A stretch of DNA of 64,000 bases from Paracoccaceae bacterium. GTDB lineage: Bacteria > Pseudomonadota > Alphaproteobacteria > Rhodobacterales > Rhodobacteraceae. Shown piece by piece: positions 27,577-36,101 of this stretch (position 1 is its first letter; the number at the start of each line of letters is the position of its first letter). The notes under the pieces are model-generated. The model saw nothing but the letters and a program-made list of their open reading frames with translations, searched no databases and was not told the origin of the DNA. The stretch lies in NCBI GenBank assembly GCA_902554705.1, contig CACDPP010000001.1, positions 84,828 to 148,827 of the forward strand. The letters are read 5' to 3'. Both the position numbers and the translations under genes were made by a program.

Positions 27577-28791
27577 CTAAGATTTAATATTAAGATTTTT
27601 TCCCAGTTGCTTCAGGTAACCAGCATGAAACGCTTTAATGCCCCACTCCATGTTAGATAAAGGCCCTGGAACATAGTGATCGGAATTGACCCCTTTTTGA
27701 TTAAGTCCAATAATGCGTTCATCATCTTGTGATGTACAATGCCATAACCATGTAAGATCTTCTAAGTTATAATCTAGGCCCTCTTGGGCGTCCTCTCTCA
27801 CCATCCAGATTACCTCAATATCTGTAAGTTGAAGAGATCTTGGTATAAAGCGATAGCCGATCACATGATCGGAATAAGATAAAAAGTTATTCAAAATACC
27901 AATTTGTAGATCAGTCGTACCACCATCAAAATCTTTAAGTTTACCTAATAGTGGCGCTAATTTTTTTCCAGACTTACTGCCAGTTTGATAGCCTTGAAAA
28001 AGGGGATACCGGGAGAAATAAAAATCCATTTCTACATCTTTTGACCCAAGAGTATTTATTTGAAGCTCATCACCCGATAGCCCCACTTCTATACTTTTCT
28101 TAAGCATACAATTTTTCAATTCGATATTAGCGCTTGATGGATCTTTTAAGCTGTGCGACTTAGAGTACTCTAAATGAGCAGGCGCACAATGATAGCACTC
28201 CATATAATTCTCCAAAGCTAATTTCCAGTTAGCAGCAACTGGGTAATTTTTGCTATGCACAATTTTTAAATTCTCAAATTCAAAAGGTTCAACCAATGTT
28301 CCTAGTTGAAGTAAACCTTCATCAATATTGGGTGGATCGTCTGATATACAGACAAAAATTAGACCGTGAAAAATTCGAAGATTAACTTTTTTTAATGAGT
28401 GTTCAGCTTTTTCAAAGCTGTCCCCCATTTCACGCGCACCACGTAGATTTCCATTAAGTTCATAAGTCCATGCATGGTAGGGGCAAGCAAATACACGAGT
28501 ATTTCCACTCTTTTCTAGACAAACTCTTGAACCTCTATGACGACAGACATTCAATAACGCATTTACATCTTTATTTTTATCACGGGCTACTATTACGGAC
28601 TCATAACCATAATCGAATAAGAAAAAGTCTCCGACATTGGGAATTTGATTGATATGCCCAACCCAAATCCAACTGTGGTTCCAATAGTGCTCGATATCCA
28701 TCTTATATAACGCCTCAGACGTATAAAATTGGCGCGGGAGACTATGAGATAACTGGTAATTCGAAATTAGTTCCTTTAATATCTTTTCCAC
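27577..28791 (-). CDS. Rieske non-heme iron oxygenase (choline monooxygenase/GbcA-like)
   Basis: Rieske oxygenase of 404 residues. [2Fe-2S] ligands are Cys83/His85 (CRHRG) and Cys103/His106 (CPYHAW). Iron ligands are His201 and His206 in ECYHCAPAH. Bridging Glu198 replaces Asp, and the NYxECYHC signature is that of glycine-betaine, choline and stachydrine oxygenases. The enzyme should remove an N-methyl group or oxidise a quaternary-ammonium compound, releasing formaldehyde or an aldehyde. A ferredoxin-reductase partner is needed but not seen in the window. It converges with the amine oxidase, and its leader contains a TTGACA about 140 bp upstream. Confidence 0.87.
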   Translation of the reverse strand: MEKILKELISNYQLSHSLPRQFYTSEALYKMDIEHYWNHSWIWVGHINQIPNVGDFFLFDYGYESVIVARDKNKDVNALLNVCRHRGSRVCLEKSGNTRVFACPYHAWTYELNGNLRGAREMGDSFEKAEHSLKKVNLRIFHGLIFVCISDDPPNIDEGLLQLGTLVEPFEFENLKIVHSKNYPVAANWKLALENYMECYHCAPAHLEYSKSHSLKDPSSANIELKNCMLKKSIEVGLSGDELQINTLGSKDVEMDFYFSRYPLFQGYQTGSKSGKKLAPLLGKLKDFDGGTTDLQIGILNNFLSYSDHVIGYRFIPRSLQLTDIEVIWMVREDAQEGLDYNLEDLTWLWHCTSQDDERIIGLNQKGVNSDHYVPGPLSNMEWGIKAFHAGYLKQLGKNLNIKS

Positions 28792-28924
28792 TTTGCCATC
28801 TCCAACCTCAAAGAACTAGCCATGATCATACTGCAGACATCATCTCTCAACTATAGAATTCTTTTTCCACAATATCTAATATATCTGTGACAATTAAGCA
28901 CTTTACGCAGAACTGAGACACAAT

Positions 28925-28952
28925 TCTAAATAGGTTACTGTTCTGACTGTCA
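28925..28952 (-). promoter_or_regulatory. Candidate promoter upstream of the GbcA-like Rieske gene
   Basis: The minus strand shows a consensus -35 TTGACA with a poor -10 candidate (TATTTA at 15 bp spacing), about 140 bp before the oxygenase start. The -35 match is exact but the -10 and spacing are imperfect, so this is tentative. Confidence 0.25.
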
Positions 28953-29068
28953 AGCCTTCGCGTTTACAGAATAAGAATGTGGATTGAAGACCAAATTTAT
29001 TGTAATTTTCCTAAAAAATTTTGAAGTAAAATACTATCGGCAGACTGCTTAGATCTTGTTATAATTGG

Positions 29069-29139
29069 AGCGGGTAGCGGGAATCGAACCCGCACCTTAA
29101 GCTTGGAAGGCTCTTATGATACCATTTCACCATACCCGC
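29069..29139 (-). tRNA. tRNA-Gly (TCC anticodon)
   Basis: Cloverleaf on the minus strand with acceptor GCGGGTA paired to TACCCGC, anticodon loop CTTCCAA giving TCC, and a T-arm GCGGGTTCGATTCCCGC. The discriminator is T, as usual for bacterial tRNA-Gly. CCA is not encoded. It reads glycine GGA/GGG codons. It stands alone between the Rieske and SRAP genes. Confidence 0.95.
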
Positions 29140-29228
29140 TCAACAAATTCTGGTGATAGTAGAATGAGCTTTAACCGTCAAGTCGATAGCGGTGTTATAC
29201 TTTAAAATTCATAAAGCTGTGTATAGAG

Positions 29229-29888
29229 TTAAAGTGGAGACGTAAGATCAGGGCCACAGGACCTATTCGAATTTATATTTTTTGATACTCTATAAGCTTT
29301 GAGTGTGTCATCGGCTGTTGGCTTCATTAAAGCAGATGCGCCATGACCTTCTTCACCTAACCAAAAGCCCCAATCACTTCTCTCCAAAACAAATGGCAAA
29401 CGATGATGGATCCTAGATAGTTTACTGTTGCTAGCAGTGGTTACAATTGCACATGTTTTAATTGTGCCACTTTCATCACTCCACTCTTGCCAAACTCCTC
29501 CAAAAACCATGGGAGCGTTATCATTTCTCTTTATAAACCAAGGTATTTTATTTCCCTCTAAATCCTTGCTCCATTCATAAAATCCAGAACAGGGAATTAA
29601 ACACCTGCGTGCTCGGCTCGCTTTTGAAAAAGCCGGCTTTTTGGCAATAGTTTCACTTCGGGCATTTATTAACAGAGGGCCTGCATTTACTTCCCGATAC
29701 CAATCAGGAACAAAACCCCACCTCAAACTTTCGAGTTTTCTCCCTAAACCATTATAAGTAACCACATGAATGAAATTTGTTGGACAGACATTAAAATTAG
29801 GTACATCAGGTAAATCATTAACAGGCTGCGCATCAAAAAGCTGAGACATCGCATCTGATGGTATTGTAATTGCAAATCGCCCACACAT
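29229..29888 (-). CDS. SRAP domain protein (YedK/HMCES family)
   Basis: A 219-residue SOS-response-associated peptidase. YedK/HMCES proteins crosslink to abasic sites in single-stranded DNA through Cys2, protecting them from cleavage. Catalytic positions are intact: Cys2 in MCGRF (after Met removal), Asn75 in LLINARSET, Glu105 in GFYEW and His161 in the H-x-R-L-P motif. Length and start are canonical since Cys2 must follow the initiator Met. It stands alone near tRNA-Gly, with no visible LexA box upstream. Confidence 0.93.
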   Translation of the reverse strand: MCGRFAITIPSDAMSQLFDAQPVNDLPDVPNFNVCPTNFIHVVTYNGLGRKLESLRWGFVPDWYREVNAGPLLINARSETIAKKPAFSKASRARRCLIPCSGFYEWSKDLEGNKIPWFIKRNDNAPMVFGGVWQEWSDESGTIKTCAIVTTASNSKLSRIHHRLPFVLERSDWGFWLGEEGHGASALMKPTADDTLKAYRVSKNINSNRSCGPDLTSPL

Positions 29889-29943
29889 CCCCCATCTATA
29901 TTTGTAGTTTGAAAACTTGTCATCAGGAGATTATGAAGTTTAA

Positions 29944-30711
29944 ATGCTCAACTATTTAACCTACGGTGATGAAAATTCTTCTCCATTAATGATTATTCAT
30001 GGGCTTTATGGGTCTGGAAGAAATTGGGGTGTAATCGCCAAACGATTATCAAATAATTTTTATGTCATTGCCGTCGATTTGAGGAACCATGGCGAAAGCC
30101 CTTGGTTCGACTCACATAATTATCACGATATGGCTGAAGACCTAGTCGAAGTTATTACTTATTTAAAAATAAGACCCGATATAATTGGTCATTCCATGGG
30201 GGGAAAAGCTGCAATGGTATTAGCATTAAAAAATCCCAATCTCGTCAATAGATTGCTTATAGCAGATATTGCTCCCGTAAAATACGAACATGACCAGTCA
30301 AAGTTTATAGAGGCGATGCAGAAAGTTGATCTGTCAAAAGTAGAGAAAAGATCAGAAGCTATAATGGCTCTATCAAATTTTGTAGAGGACAAATCGTTGC
30401 AAAGCTTTTTTACGCAGTCGTTAGATTTGAAAACAAAAAGTTGGAAATTGAACCTTGATATTTTAAGTTCAGAAATGCACGAGATTTTGAGTTTTCCCAA
30501 AATAGATGGAGAATTTTCAGGACACACATTATTTTTTAGAGGCGAAAAGAGTGAATATATTCGCGCCGAGCACCGAGAAATTATCAATTCATTATTTATC
30601 AAGGCTAGATTTGCGACGCTAAAAGATGCCGGTCATTGGCTTCATGCCGAAAAGCCGCGTGAATTTGAAAATGCAGCAAGATTATTTTTTAAGGTACAGG
30701 ATAGCTTTTAA
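29944..30711 (+). CDS. Alpha/beta hydrolase, YbfF-like esterase
   Basis: Alpha/beta-hydrolase of 255 residues with an oxyanion HGLYGSGRNWG (19-29), nucleophile Ser84 in GHSMGG, and C-terminal His in DAGHWLHAEKP. The pattern HGLxGSxxNW and NHGxS matches the YbfF/acyl-CoA thioester-esterase group. It is divergent from the SRAP gene and about 90 bp before lepA on the same strand. The physiological ester is unknown. Confidence 0.85.
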   Translation: MLNYLTYGDENSSPLMIIHGLYGSGRNWGVIAKRLSNNFYVIAVDLRNHGESPWFDSHNYHDMAEDLVEVITYLKIRPDIIGHSMGGKAAMVLALKNPNLVNRLLIADIAPVKYEHDQSKFIEAMQKVDLSKVEKRSEAIMALSNFVEDKSLQSFFTQSLDLKTKSWKLNLDILSSEMHEILSFPKIDGEFSGHTLFFRGEKSEYIRAEHREIINSLFIKARFATLKDAGHWLHAEKPREFENAARLFFKVQDSF

Positions 30712-30801
30712 AATAATTTTTAAAGTTTAACCTATTGATTAATTATGCTTGAGTGATGACACATTAACACCTTGACCAAACCCCAAAATAGCCACATATC
30801 C

Positions 30802-32607
30802 ATGGCTATGGTAGATATCGATAAAATAAGAAATTTTTCAATTGTTGCTCACATTGACCACGGCAAATCGACATTGGCGGATCGACTAATTCAGTCAACG
30901 AATACAGTGGCTGATCGGGACATGAGGGAGCAGCTTTTAGATAGTATGGATATTGAACGCGAACGTGGAATAACGATCAAAGCTAATACTGTGAGAATAG
31001 ACTATACAGCCGCAAGTGGCGAAGAGTTCGTCTTAAATCTAATCGATACGCCCGGTCATGTGGATTTTGCATATGAAGTTTCTAGGTCAATGAGAGCGGT
31101 TGAGGGGTCCTTGTTGGTAGTCGACAGCACTCAAGGCGTTGAGGCTCAAACACTCGCAAATGTTTATCAAGCTATAGATGCAGATCACGAGATTGTACCA
31201 GTTTTAAACAAAATTGACTTACCGGCATCAGATTGTGAGCGTGTTTCTGAACAAATCGAAGACGTTATCGGGATTGATGCATCTGAGGCCCTGGAAGTTT
31301 CTGCAAAGTCAGGGCTTGGAATTCAAGAAACATTAGAAGCTATAGTTGAAAAACTCCCCCCTCCAAAAGGTGACAGGAATTCTCCCCTAAAAGCGATGTT
31401 AGTTGATAGCTGGTATGATGCTTATCTCGGTGTTGTTGTATTAGTTCGAATAATGGATGGTGTTCTAGGTAAAGGCGATAAGGTAAAAATGTTTTCAAAT
31501 GGGTCCGTTCATACAGTGGACCGTATAGGTGTTTTTCGCCCTGAAATGCAGTCAACTGAACAACTAGGGCCCGGAGAAATAGGATTTATTACCGCATCTA
31601 TTAAGCAAGTCCGAGACACAAGAGTAGGTGATACAATCACCCACGAGAGAAAAGGCGCGGAGGAACCTTTACCAGGGTTTAATCCGAGCCAACCAGTTGT
31701 TTTTTGTGGCCTATTTCCTGTGGATAGCTCTGAATTTGAAGACTTAAGAGAAGCAATTGAGAAGTTAGCTCTCAATGATGCATCTTTCAGTTTTGAAATG
31801 GAAACCTCCGCCGCACTTGGCTTTGGGTTCCGTTGCGGATTTTTAGGACTATTACATCTTGAGGTTATACGTGATCGCGTTGAGCGTGAATATGATATTG
31901 AATTGATTACTACAGCGCCTTCCGTAATTTATCACATTTATATGAAGGATGGGAGTAGTATACATCTACACAACCCAGCTGATATGCCTGATTTAAGCAA
32001 GGTAGACCATCTAGAAGAACCGAGGATCAAAGCAACTATATTAGTACCAGACGATTATCTTGGTGATGTATTAAAACTTTGTCAGGACCGTAGAGGCATT
32101 CAAGAGGATCTAACTTATGCGGGCTCTCGTGCAATGGTCGTATACGATTTACCTCTAAACGAGGTTGTTTTTGATTTTTACGACCGATTAAAGTCAGTTA
32201 CCAAAGGCTACGCATCCTTCGATTATCAAATGACTGGCTATAGAGAAGATAATTTAGTTAAAATGTCGATCCTGGTAAATGAAGAACCAGTTGATGCCTT
32301 ATCAGTTATGGTTCATCGAGACAGAGCTGAGATGCGCGGTCGTGCTATGTGTGAAAAACTAAAAGATTTAATCCCACGACACATGTTTAAGATACCAATT
32401 CAAGCCGCAATTGGAGGGAAAGTAATCGCACGTGAAACTCTAGCAGCTCTGCGAAAAGACGTGACAGCTAAATGCTATGGCGGTGATGCAACCAGGAAAA
32501 GAAAGCTTTTAGACAAGCAAAAAGCTGGTAAGAAACGAATGCGACAGTTTGGTAAAGTAGATATTCCGCAAGAGGCGTTTATTTCAGCGCTAAAAATGGA
32601 TAATTAA
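30802..32607 (+). CDS. lepA: Elongation factor 4 (LepA)
   Basis: Ribosome-associated translational GTPase that influences elongation and 30S biogenesis. G1 is [10 protein letters not shown]3 DTPGH, and G4 NKID. Domain II, EF-G-like domains III and V and the LepA-specific C-terminal domain (ending [16 protein letters not shown]) are all present, so it is full length. The frame is open from a TTG at 30772. I prefer the ATG at 30802 (another is at 30808) because it fits the family N-terminus, but none has a clear Shine-Dalgarno sequence. It is followed by tRNA-His on the opposite strand. Confidence 0.96.
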   Translation: MAMVDIDKIRNFSIVAHIDHGKSTLADRLIQSTNTVADRDMREQLLDSMDIERERGITIKANTVRIDYTAASGEEFVLNLIDTPGHVDFAYEVSRSMRAVEGSLLVVDSTQGVEAQTLANVYQAIDADHEIVPVLNKIDLPASDCERVSEQIEDVIGIDASEALEVSAKSGLGIQETLEAIVEKLPPPKGDRNSPLKAMLVDSWYDAYLGVVVLVRIMDGVLGKGDKVKMFSNGSVHTVDRIGVFRPEMQSTEQLGPGEIGFITASIKQVRDTRVGDTITHERKGAEEPLPGFNPSQPVVFCGLFPVDSSEFEDLREAIEKLALNDASFSFEMETSAALGFGFRCGFLGLLHLEVIRDRVEREYDIELITTAPSVIYHIYMKDGSSIHLHNPADMPDLSKVDHLEEPRIKATILVPDDYLGDVLKLCQDRRGIQEDLTYAGSRAMVVYDLPLNEVVFDFYDRLKSVTKGYASFDYQMTGYREDNLVKMSILVNEEPVDALSVMVHRDRAEMRGRAMCEKLKDLIPRHMFKIPIQAAIGGKVIARETLAALRKDVTAKCYGGDATRKRKLLDKQKAGKKRMRQFGKVDIPQEAFISALKMDN

Positions 32608-32632
32608 AAACTTGTCTTAAAATCTTTGATAA

Positions 32633-32709
32633 TGGTACCGCCTCCCCGGTTTGAACGGGGGACCTCTGGATCCACAATCCAGCGCTCTAACCAACTGAGC
32701 TAAGGCGGC
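32633..32709 (-). tRNA. tRNA-His (GTG anticodon), alphaproteobacterial type
   Basis: Cloverleaf on the minus strand: acceptor GCCGCCT, anticodon loop TTGTGGA giving GTG, T-arm with GTTCAAA, and 3' end AGGCGGT-A-CCA with CCA encoded. The first pair is G1-U72, the discriminator is A73, and nothing requires an encoded G-1. This is the unusual form known from many alphaproteobacteria, whereas most bacteria have G-1:C73. Confidence 0.93.
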
Positions 32710-32852
32710 CCACCACCGGGATGTATATCTGAGATTGATCAAATGCAAGTTAAATTCTATGATTTGAGAGGTTATAAATTTTTTTTAGAACCCAATTACT
32801 TGCAATATTTATCTTTGAATATTAAGTCCTTTTAAACGCGTTAGGATGTTGC

Positions 32853-33041
32853 ATGGGAATAAATAAACAATCAAATATAGAAGCAAACCTGCAAATTGGC
32901 CCAACAGATATTGGAATGGTAAGAATTTATGTTTCCGCAGGAGGTACAGAAATACCAATGGATTTCGATCCTGAAGAAGCTGATGAAATTTCAGAAGAAA
33001 TAAGACTAGCCGCTCAAGCAGCCCGCAAACTTACAAAATAA
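32853..33041 (+). CDS. Small conserved protein, DUF6324-like
   Basis: A 62-residue acidic protein: a beta-rich first half (IGPTDIGMVRIYVSAGG, then IPMDFDPEEA) and a C-terminal helix of Glu/Ala/Arg residues ending ARKLTK. I recall similar small proteins annotated DUF6324 in Rhodobacterales, but cannot confirm by search. No signal peptide, membrane helix or metal motif is visible. The ATG is preceded by TTAGGATG, a reasonable ribosome site. Function is unknown. Confidence 0.7.
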   Translation: MGINKQSNIEANLQIGPTDIGMVRIYVSAGGTEIPMDFDPEEADEISEEIRLAAQAARKLTK

Positions 33042-33050
33042 TCCTAATAC

Positions 33051-33485
33051 TCACATTTTCGGGTCTGTATGTGTGAGCAATCTGTTACAGGCCGATATAG
33101 CTATTGATTTTGTTATTTTTTTTCGCCTTGCTGCTGGCAACTTATTTAGTGGGGCCTCTCTAAGAATAGAAGCATCGTAAGCATCAGCTATAATTACCCC
33201 GGTGTCAGAAGGTAGAATGTCAATTGGAAATTTGCGATCCACCGCCCAAAAATATCTATCGCACCAATCTAAATAATTTTGCCACTTTTTGTCAGATTTA
33301 AAGTCACTTTGACCTGACTTGCACTCTACTATCCAAATCTCATCCGACACTCCTAATGTTATGATATCAACTCGCAAACCTCTAGCAGGCGAAAATTCAC
33401 TTAAACTATGCATACCTATTTGAGCAAAATGCCTCATTACACCTCGAGCAATTCTACTTAAGTTTTTTGATGTTTCTGATTTCAT
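33051..33485 (-). CDS. mmcB: MmcB family DNA repair protein
   Basis: A 144-residue putative PD-(D/E)xK nuclease-fold protein of the MmcB family, described as a DNA-damage-inducible repair factor in alphaproteobacteria. The core WIVECKSGQSDFKSD carries the catalytic Glu-x-Lys, with the preceding Asp in RVDIITLGV, and WQNYLDWCDRYFWAVD follows. Its stop faces that of the small plus-strand gene, 9 bp apart. I did not find a proper LexA box (GTTC-N7-GTTC) in its upstream region. The family call rests on motif memory. Confidence 0.85.
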   Translation of the reverse strand: MKSETSKNLSRIARGVMRHFAQIGMHSLSEFSPARGLRVDIITLGVSDEIWIVECKSGQSDFKSDKKWQNYLDWCDRYFWAVDRKFPIDILPSDTGVIIADAYDASILREAPLNKLPAARRKKITKSIAISACNRLLTHTDPKM

Positions 33486-33589
33486 GACGATAAAATGACC
33501 TTACTAATTTAGCAAAACAAGAAGAAGCTTAATATAATATTCAATTAAGATTAGTTGAAACTCTTTCAGCAGGAAGCTATATGCTCATG

Positions 33590-33752
33590 ATGCGGGTTCT
33601 GCTCTGTTCGTAATGGTTGCATTCCGGTGGCCTTAAGCAATTCCGAGGGAGCTGGCTCTGTCCTGGCCTTGGCCTGGTTACCTGGTGCCCACCTGTATAT
33701 ACAGGTCCTCGGGAATGAGAAAACCTAACGGCAGTTGCGGTCCCGCTCCAAA
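33590..33752 (+). ncRNA. ssrS: 6S RNA (candidate), RNA polymerase regulator
   Basis: A G/C-richer, non-coding island of about 160 nt between mmcB and nusB on the opposite strand to both. It folds as a long rod. A closing stem pairs GCGGG (33592-33596) and CTGC with GCAG and CCCGC (33742-33746). A central asymmetric region follows. A distal stem pairs ATTCC-GAGG with CCTC-GGGAAT, with one bulged base. Inside it are smaller hairpins (GAGC/GCTC; palindrome ACCTGTATATACAGGT). TGTTCGTAA after the closing stem and TTGCGGTCCCGC near the 3' end resemble the conserved 6S ends. Strand and exact ends are inferred. Confidence 0.7.
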
Positions 33753-33759
33753 ATAAACA

Positions 33760-34242
33760 TTAGCTAAATTCGTTAGGACAAGCCTCTTTAGCAATATGGT
33801 CCAAAACAGCATTTACAAAATTTGGTTCTTTTCCATCAGTAAAAAAGGCATGAGCAAGCGCTACATACTCGGTGATCACAATTTTAGGTGGGGTTTTTAT
33901 CTGGACAATTTCAGCAGCTGCAGATCTAAAAAGTGATCGTAAAGTTGGATCTATTCGGGCTATTGGCCATTTTTCAACTAATGCTCGATCTGTTAGCTGA
34001 TCTATAGACGCTTGATAATTTACTGCTGCTTCTAAGACTGACTTAAAAAGAGCTTCATCTCCATCAGACATCTGACCTTCATCATAATTTGCGCCAAATC
34101 TATGTTTTATAAATTCTTCTGCTACTTGATCAATAGATTGGCCCAGCTGCTCCATTTGAAACAGAGCCTGAATTATGTAAAGGCGAGTTGCGGAGCGAAT
34201 TTTTCTTTTTTGATTGCCAGAAATTTTATCGCTTTGTGACAT
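33760..34242 (-). CDS. nusB: Transcription antitermination factor NusB
   Basis: All-helical 160-residue NusB, which with NusE binds boxA RNA and promotes rRNA antitermination. Recognisable features are the N-terminal RSATRLYIIQALFQME helix, RIDPTLRSLFRSAAAEI in the centre, and the conserved EYVALAHAF plus NAVLDHIA C-terminal helix. It is third in the minus-strand ribBX-ribH-nusB order, 43 bp after ribH, as commonly found in alphaproteobacteria. An N-terminal lysine/arginine-rich extension of about 15 residues is unremarkable. Confidence 0.94.
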   Translation of the reverse strand: MSQSDKISGNQKRKIRSATRLYIIQALFQMEQLGQSIDQVAEEFIKHRFGANYDEGQMSDGDEALFKSVLEAAVNYQASIDQLTDRALVEKWPIARIDPTLRSLFRSAAAEIVQIKTPPKIVITEYVALAHAFFTDGKEPNFVNAVLDHIAKEACPNEFS

Positions 34243-34285
34243 TTTTAGCTTCTTCCATAAGTGCCTATCGCCAACAACAAATTAT

Positions 34286-34789
34286 TCAGTCAGCCTTAAA
34301 CCCTATACCTTTTTTGTTATCAGCCCACTTATGACTTAAAGACAAAAGATGCAATGCTGCTGCGGCTGCTCCACCCCCTTTGTTTTGCTTTTCAGGGTCA
34401 GCACGCTCCTCAGCTTGCTCGACATTTTCTACAGTTAAAATCCCATTACCAATACATAAACCTTGAAGCCCTAAAAGGGTGAGCCCTCTACTACTATCGT
34501 TACAAACCGTTTCATAGTGGGTTGTTTCACCTCTTATCACACATCCCAAGGCAACGTAGGCGTCAAACTTTTCCAATCTTTCAGCAATACCGATAGCAGT
34601 TGCTATCTCCAATGCTCCTGGAACCTCAACGACATCGAAAGTCCCATGTGATGCCAATATTTCTGTTTTCGCCCCTTTTAGCAAATTTTCGGAAATGGGC
34701 TGATAATATGGAGCTACGACAATAAGAACTTTGGGCTCATTTTGAAAAGAAGCCCTGGGCAAAGCATGGTGTTCTATTTTTCCAGCCAT
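34286..34789 (-). CDS. ribH: 6,7-dimethyl-8-ribityllumazine synthase
   Basis: Penultimate enzyme of riboflavin synthesis, condensing 5-amino-6-ribitylaminouracil with 3,4-dihydroxy-2-butanone 4-phosphate. The 167 residues include the phosphate/substrate segment VPGALEIATAI (56-66), GCVIRGETTHYETVCN with His91, and a late NKGGGAAAAALHLL. The start codon overlaps the ribBX stop by 1 bp, so translation is coupled to the enzyme that makes one of its substrates. Typical in every respect. Confidence 0.96.
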   Translation of the reverse strand: MAGKIEHHALPRASFQNEPKVLIVVAPYYQPISENLLKGAKTEILASHGTFDVVEVPGALEIATAIGIAERLEKFDAYVALGCVIRGETTHYETVCNDSSRGLTLLGLQGLCIGNGILTVENVEQAEERADPEKQNKGGGAAAAALHLLSLSHKWADNKKGIGFKAD

Positions 34790-35913
34790 CAGCCAAGCTC
34801 CGAGATTTTACGGGTCGATGTTATCTCCAAACCATAAGCCTCAAGGCCTACGACTTTAGGAGTAGGTGAGTTTGTCAGCAACTCTAATTTAGACAGCCCT
34901 AGGGACGATAAAATTTGCGCACCTAATCCATATTGTCTGAGTGTACTAGGTGAAGTATTGTCGTTGTTTTCTATTTTCATGGCCGTGTCGCGCAATAAAA
35001 CAACCACACCCCGTCCCTCTTTTGCTACCATCTTCATAGCTGCTCCAAATTCATCTGCCCTGCCCCTCGGTCCTATCCCCACTATATCTAACATAGGGTC
35101 CATTGCATGCATTCTTACCAACACAGGGTTATCACCTGTAAGGTCACCCTTGATTAAAACAATGTGCTGATCACCATGGGTTTCATCTTCATAAACCTTC
35201 ATATCCCACTCACCACCAAACTCTGAAAAAATCTTTGTCTGATCACTAGCCCGAACAAGATTGTCATTTCGCCTCCGGTAGGCAATCAAATCACTTATTG
35301 TGCCAATTTTTAATCCGTGTTTCTGAGCGAAACCAATAAGCTCTGGAAGACGTGCCATGGTTCCATCTTCATTCATAATCTCACAAATAACACCTGATGA
35401 GTTTAATCCTGCTAAACGAGATATATCTACTGCTGCCTCTGTATGACCTGCTCTAACTAGAACGCCTCCACTTCTGGCACGCAAAGGAAAAACATGTCCT
35501 GGCGTTGCTATATCGGTCATTCCTTTAGAAGCATCAATAGCTACTGCTACTGTTCGCGCTCTGTCGTGAGCAGATATCCCGGTTGTGACACCTTCGCGCG
35601 CTTCTATAGAGATCGTAAAAGCTGTTTCGTGCCTAGATGAATTGTTCGTACTCATCAATTCTAAACCTAATTGGTCAACTCTTTCAGATGTTAAGGCCAA
35701 GCAAATTAATCCACGACCATTAGTCGCCATAAAATTTATCGCATCTGGGGTTGCCATTTGAGCCGGAATTACAAGATCACCTTCATTTTCGCGGTCTTCA
35801 TGATCAATCAAAACGAACATCCGGCCGTTTCGAGCGTCCTCTATTATCTCCTCTACAGAAGATATCACCTCTCGATAATTATCTTCTACAATCCCGGGCT
35901 TATCAAAATTCAT
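34789..35913 (-). CDS. ribB: 3,4-dihydroxy-2-butanone 4-phosphate synthase with degenerate GTP cyclohydrolase II domain
   Basis: The N-terminal half (about 1-210) is RibB, converting ribulose 5-phosphate to the C4 precursor of riboflavin; the metal/substrate loop DHEDRENEGDLV is at 37-48. The C-terminal half has the RibA fold (ending with a YGLGAQILSSLG and LLTNSPTP pattern) but lacks all three zinc cysteines of GTP cyclohydrolase II and the usual RCDC motif. It is therefore a RibBX-type fusion, and a separate active RibA must be encoded elsewhere. It heads the ribBX-ribH-nusB operon. ribD and ribE are not adjacent. Confidence 0.92.
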   Translation of the reverse strand: MNFDKPGIVEDNYREVISSVEEIIEDARNGRMFVLIDHEDRENEGDLVIPAQMATPDAINFMATNGRGLICLALTSERVDQLGLELMSTNNSSRHETAFTISIEAREGVTTGISAHDRARTVAVAIDASKGMTDIATPGHVFPLRARSGGVLVRAGHTEAAVDISRLAGLNSSGVICEIMNEDGTMARLPELIGFAQKHGLKIGTISDLIAYRRRNDNLVRASDQTKIFSEFGGEWDMKVYEDETHGDQHIVLIKGDLTGDNPVLVRMHAMDPMLDIVGIGPRGRADEFGAAMKMVAKEGRGVVVLLRDTAMKIENNDNTSPSTLRQYGLGAQILSSLGLSKLELLTNSPTPKVVGLEAYGLEITSTRKISELG

Positions 35914-36101
35914 CAGACATCCTCTAAAAAAGGTGTGATAACAACAACGTTGTTGAGATACCAGTTTTTCTTAAAAGTTCAAATATACCTAGCACCTTTT
36001 TAATCTAGATCTTAAATCCATTATTGAAACAAAGCGTTTCTTTAAAAATTAAAATAAAAAACTGTTATTATTTACTGAGCGTTGGTCTTTTCTATCGCAT
36101 C

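Noticed and set aside
33597..33610. GTTC-N6-GTTC near mmcB, resembling a LexA box
   Set aside because: The alphaproteobacterial box needs a 7-bp spacer; here it is 6, and the sequence lies inside the candidate 6S RNA closing region.
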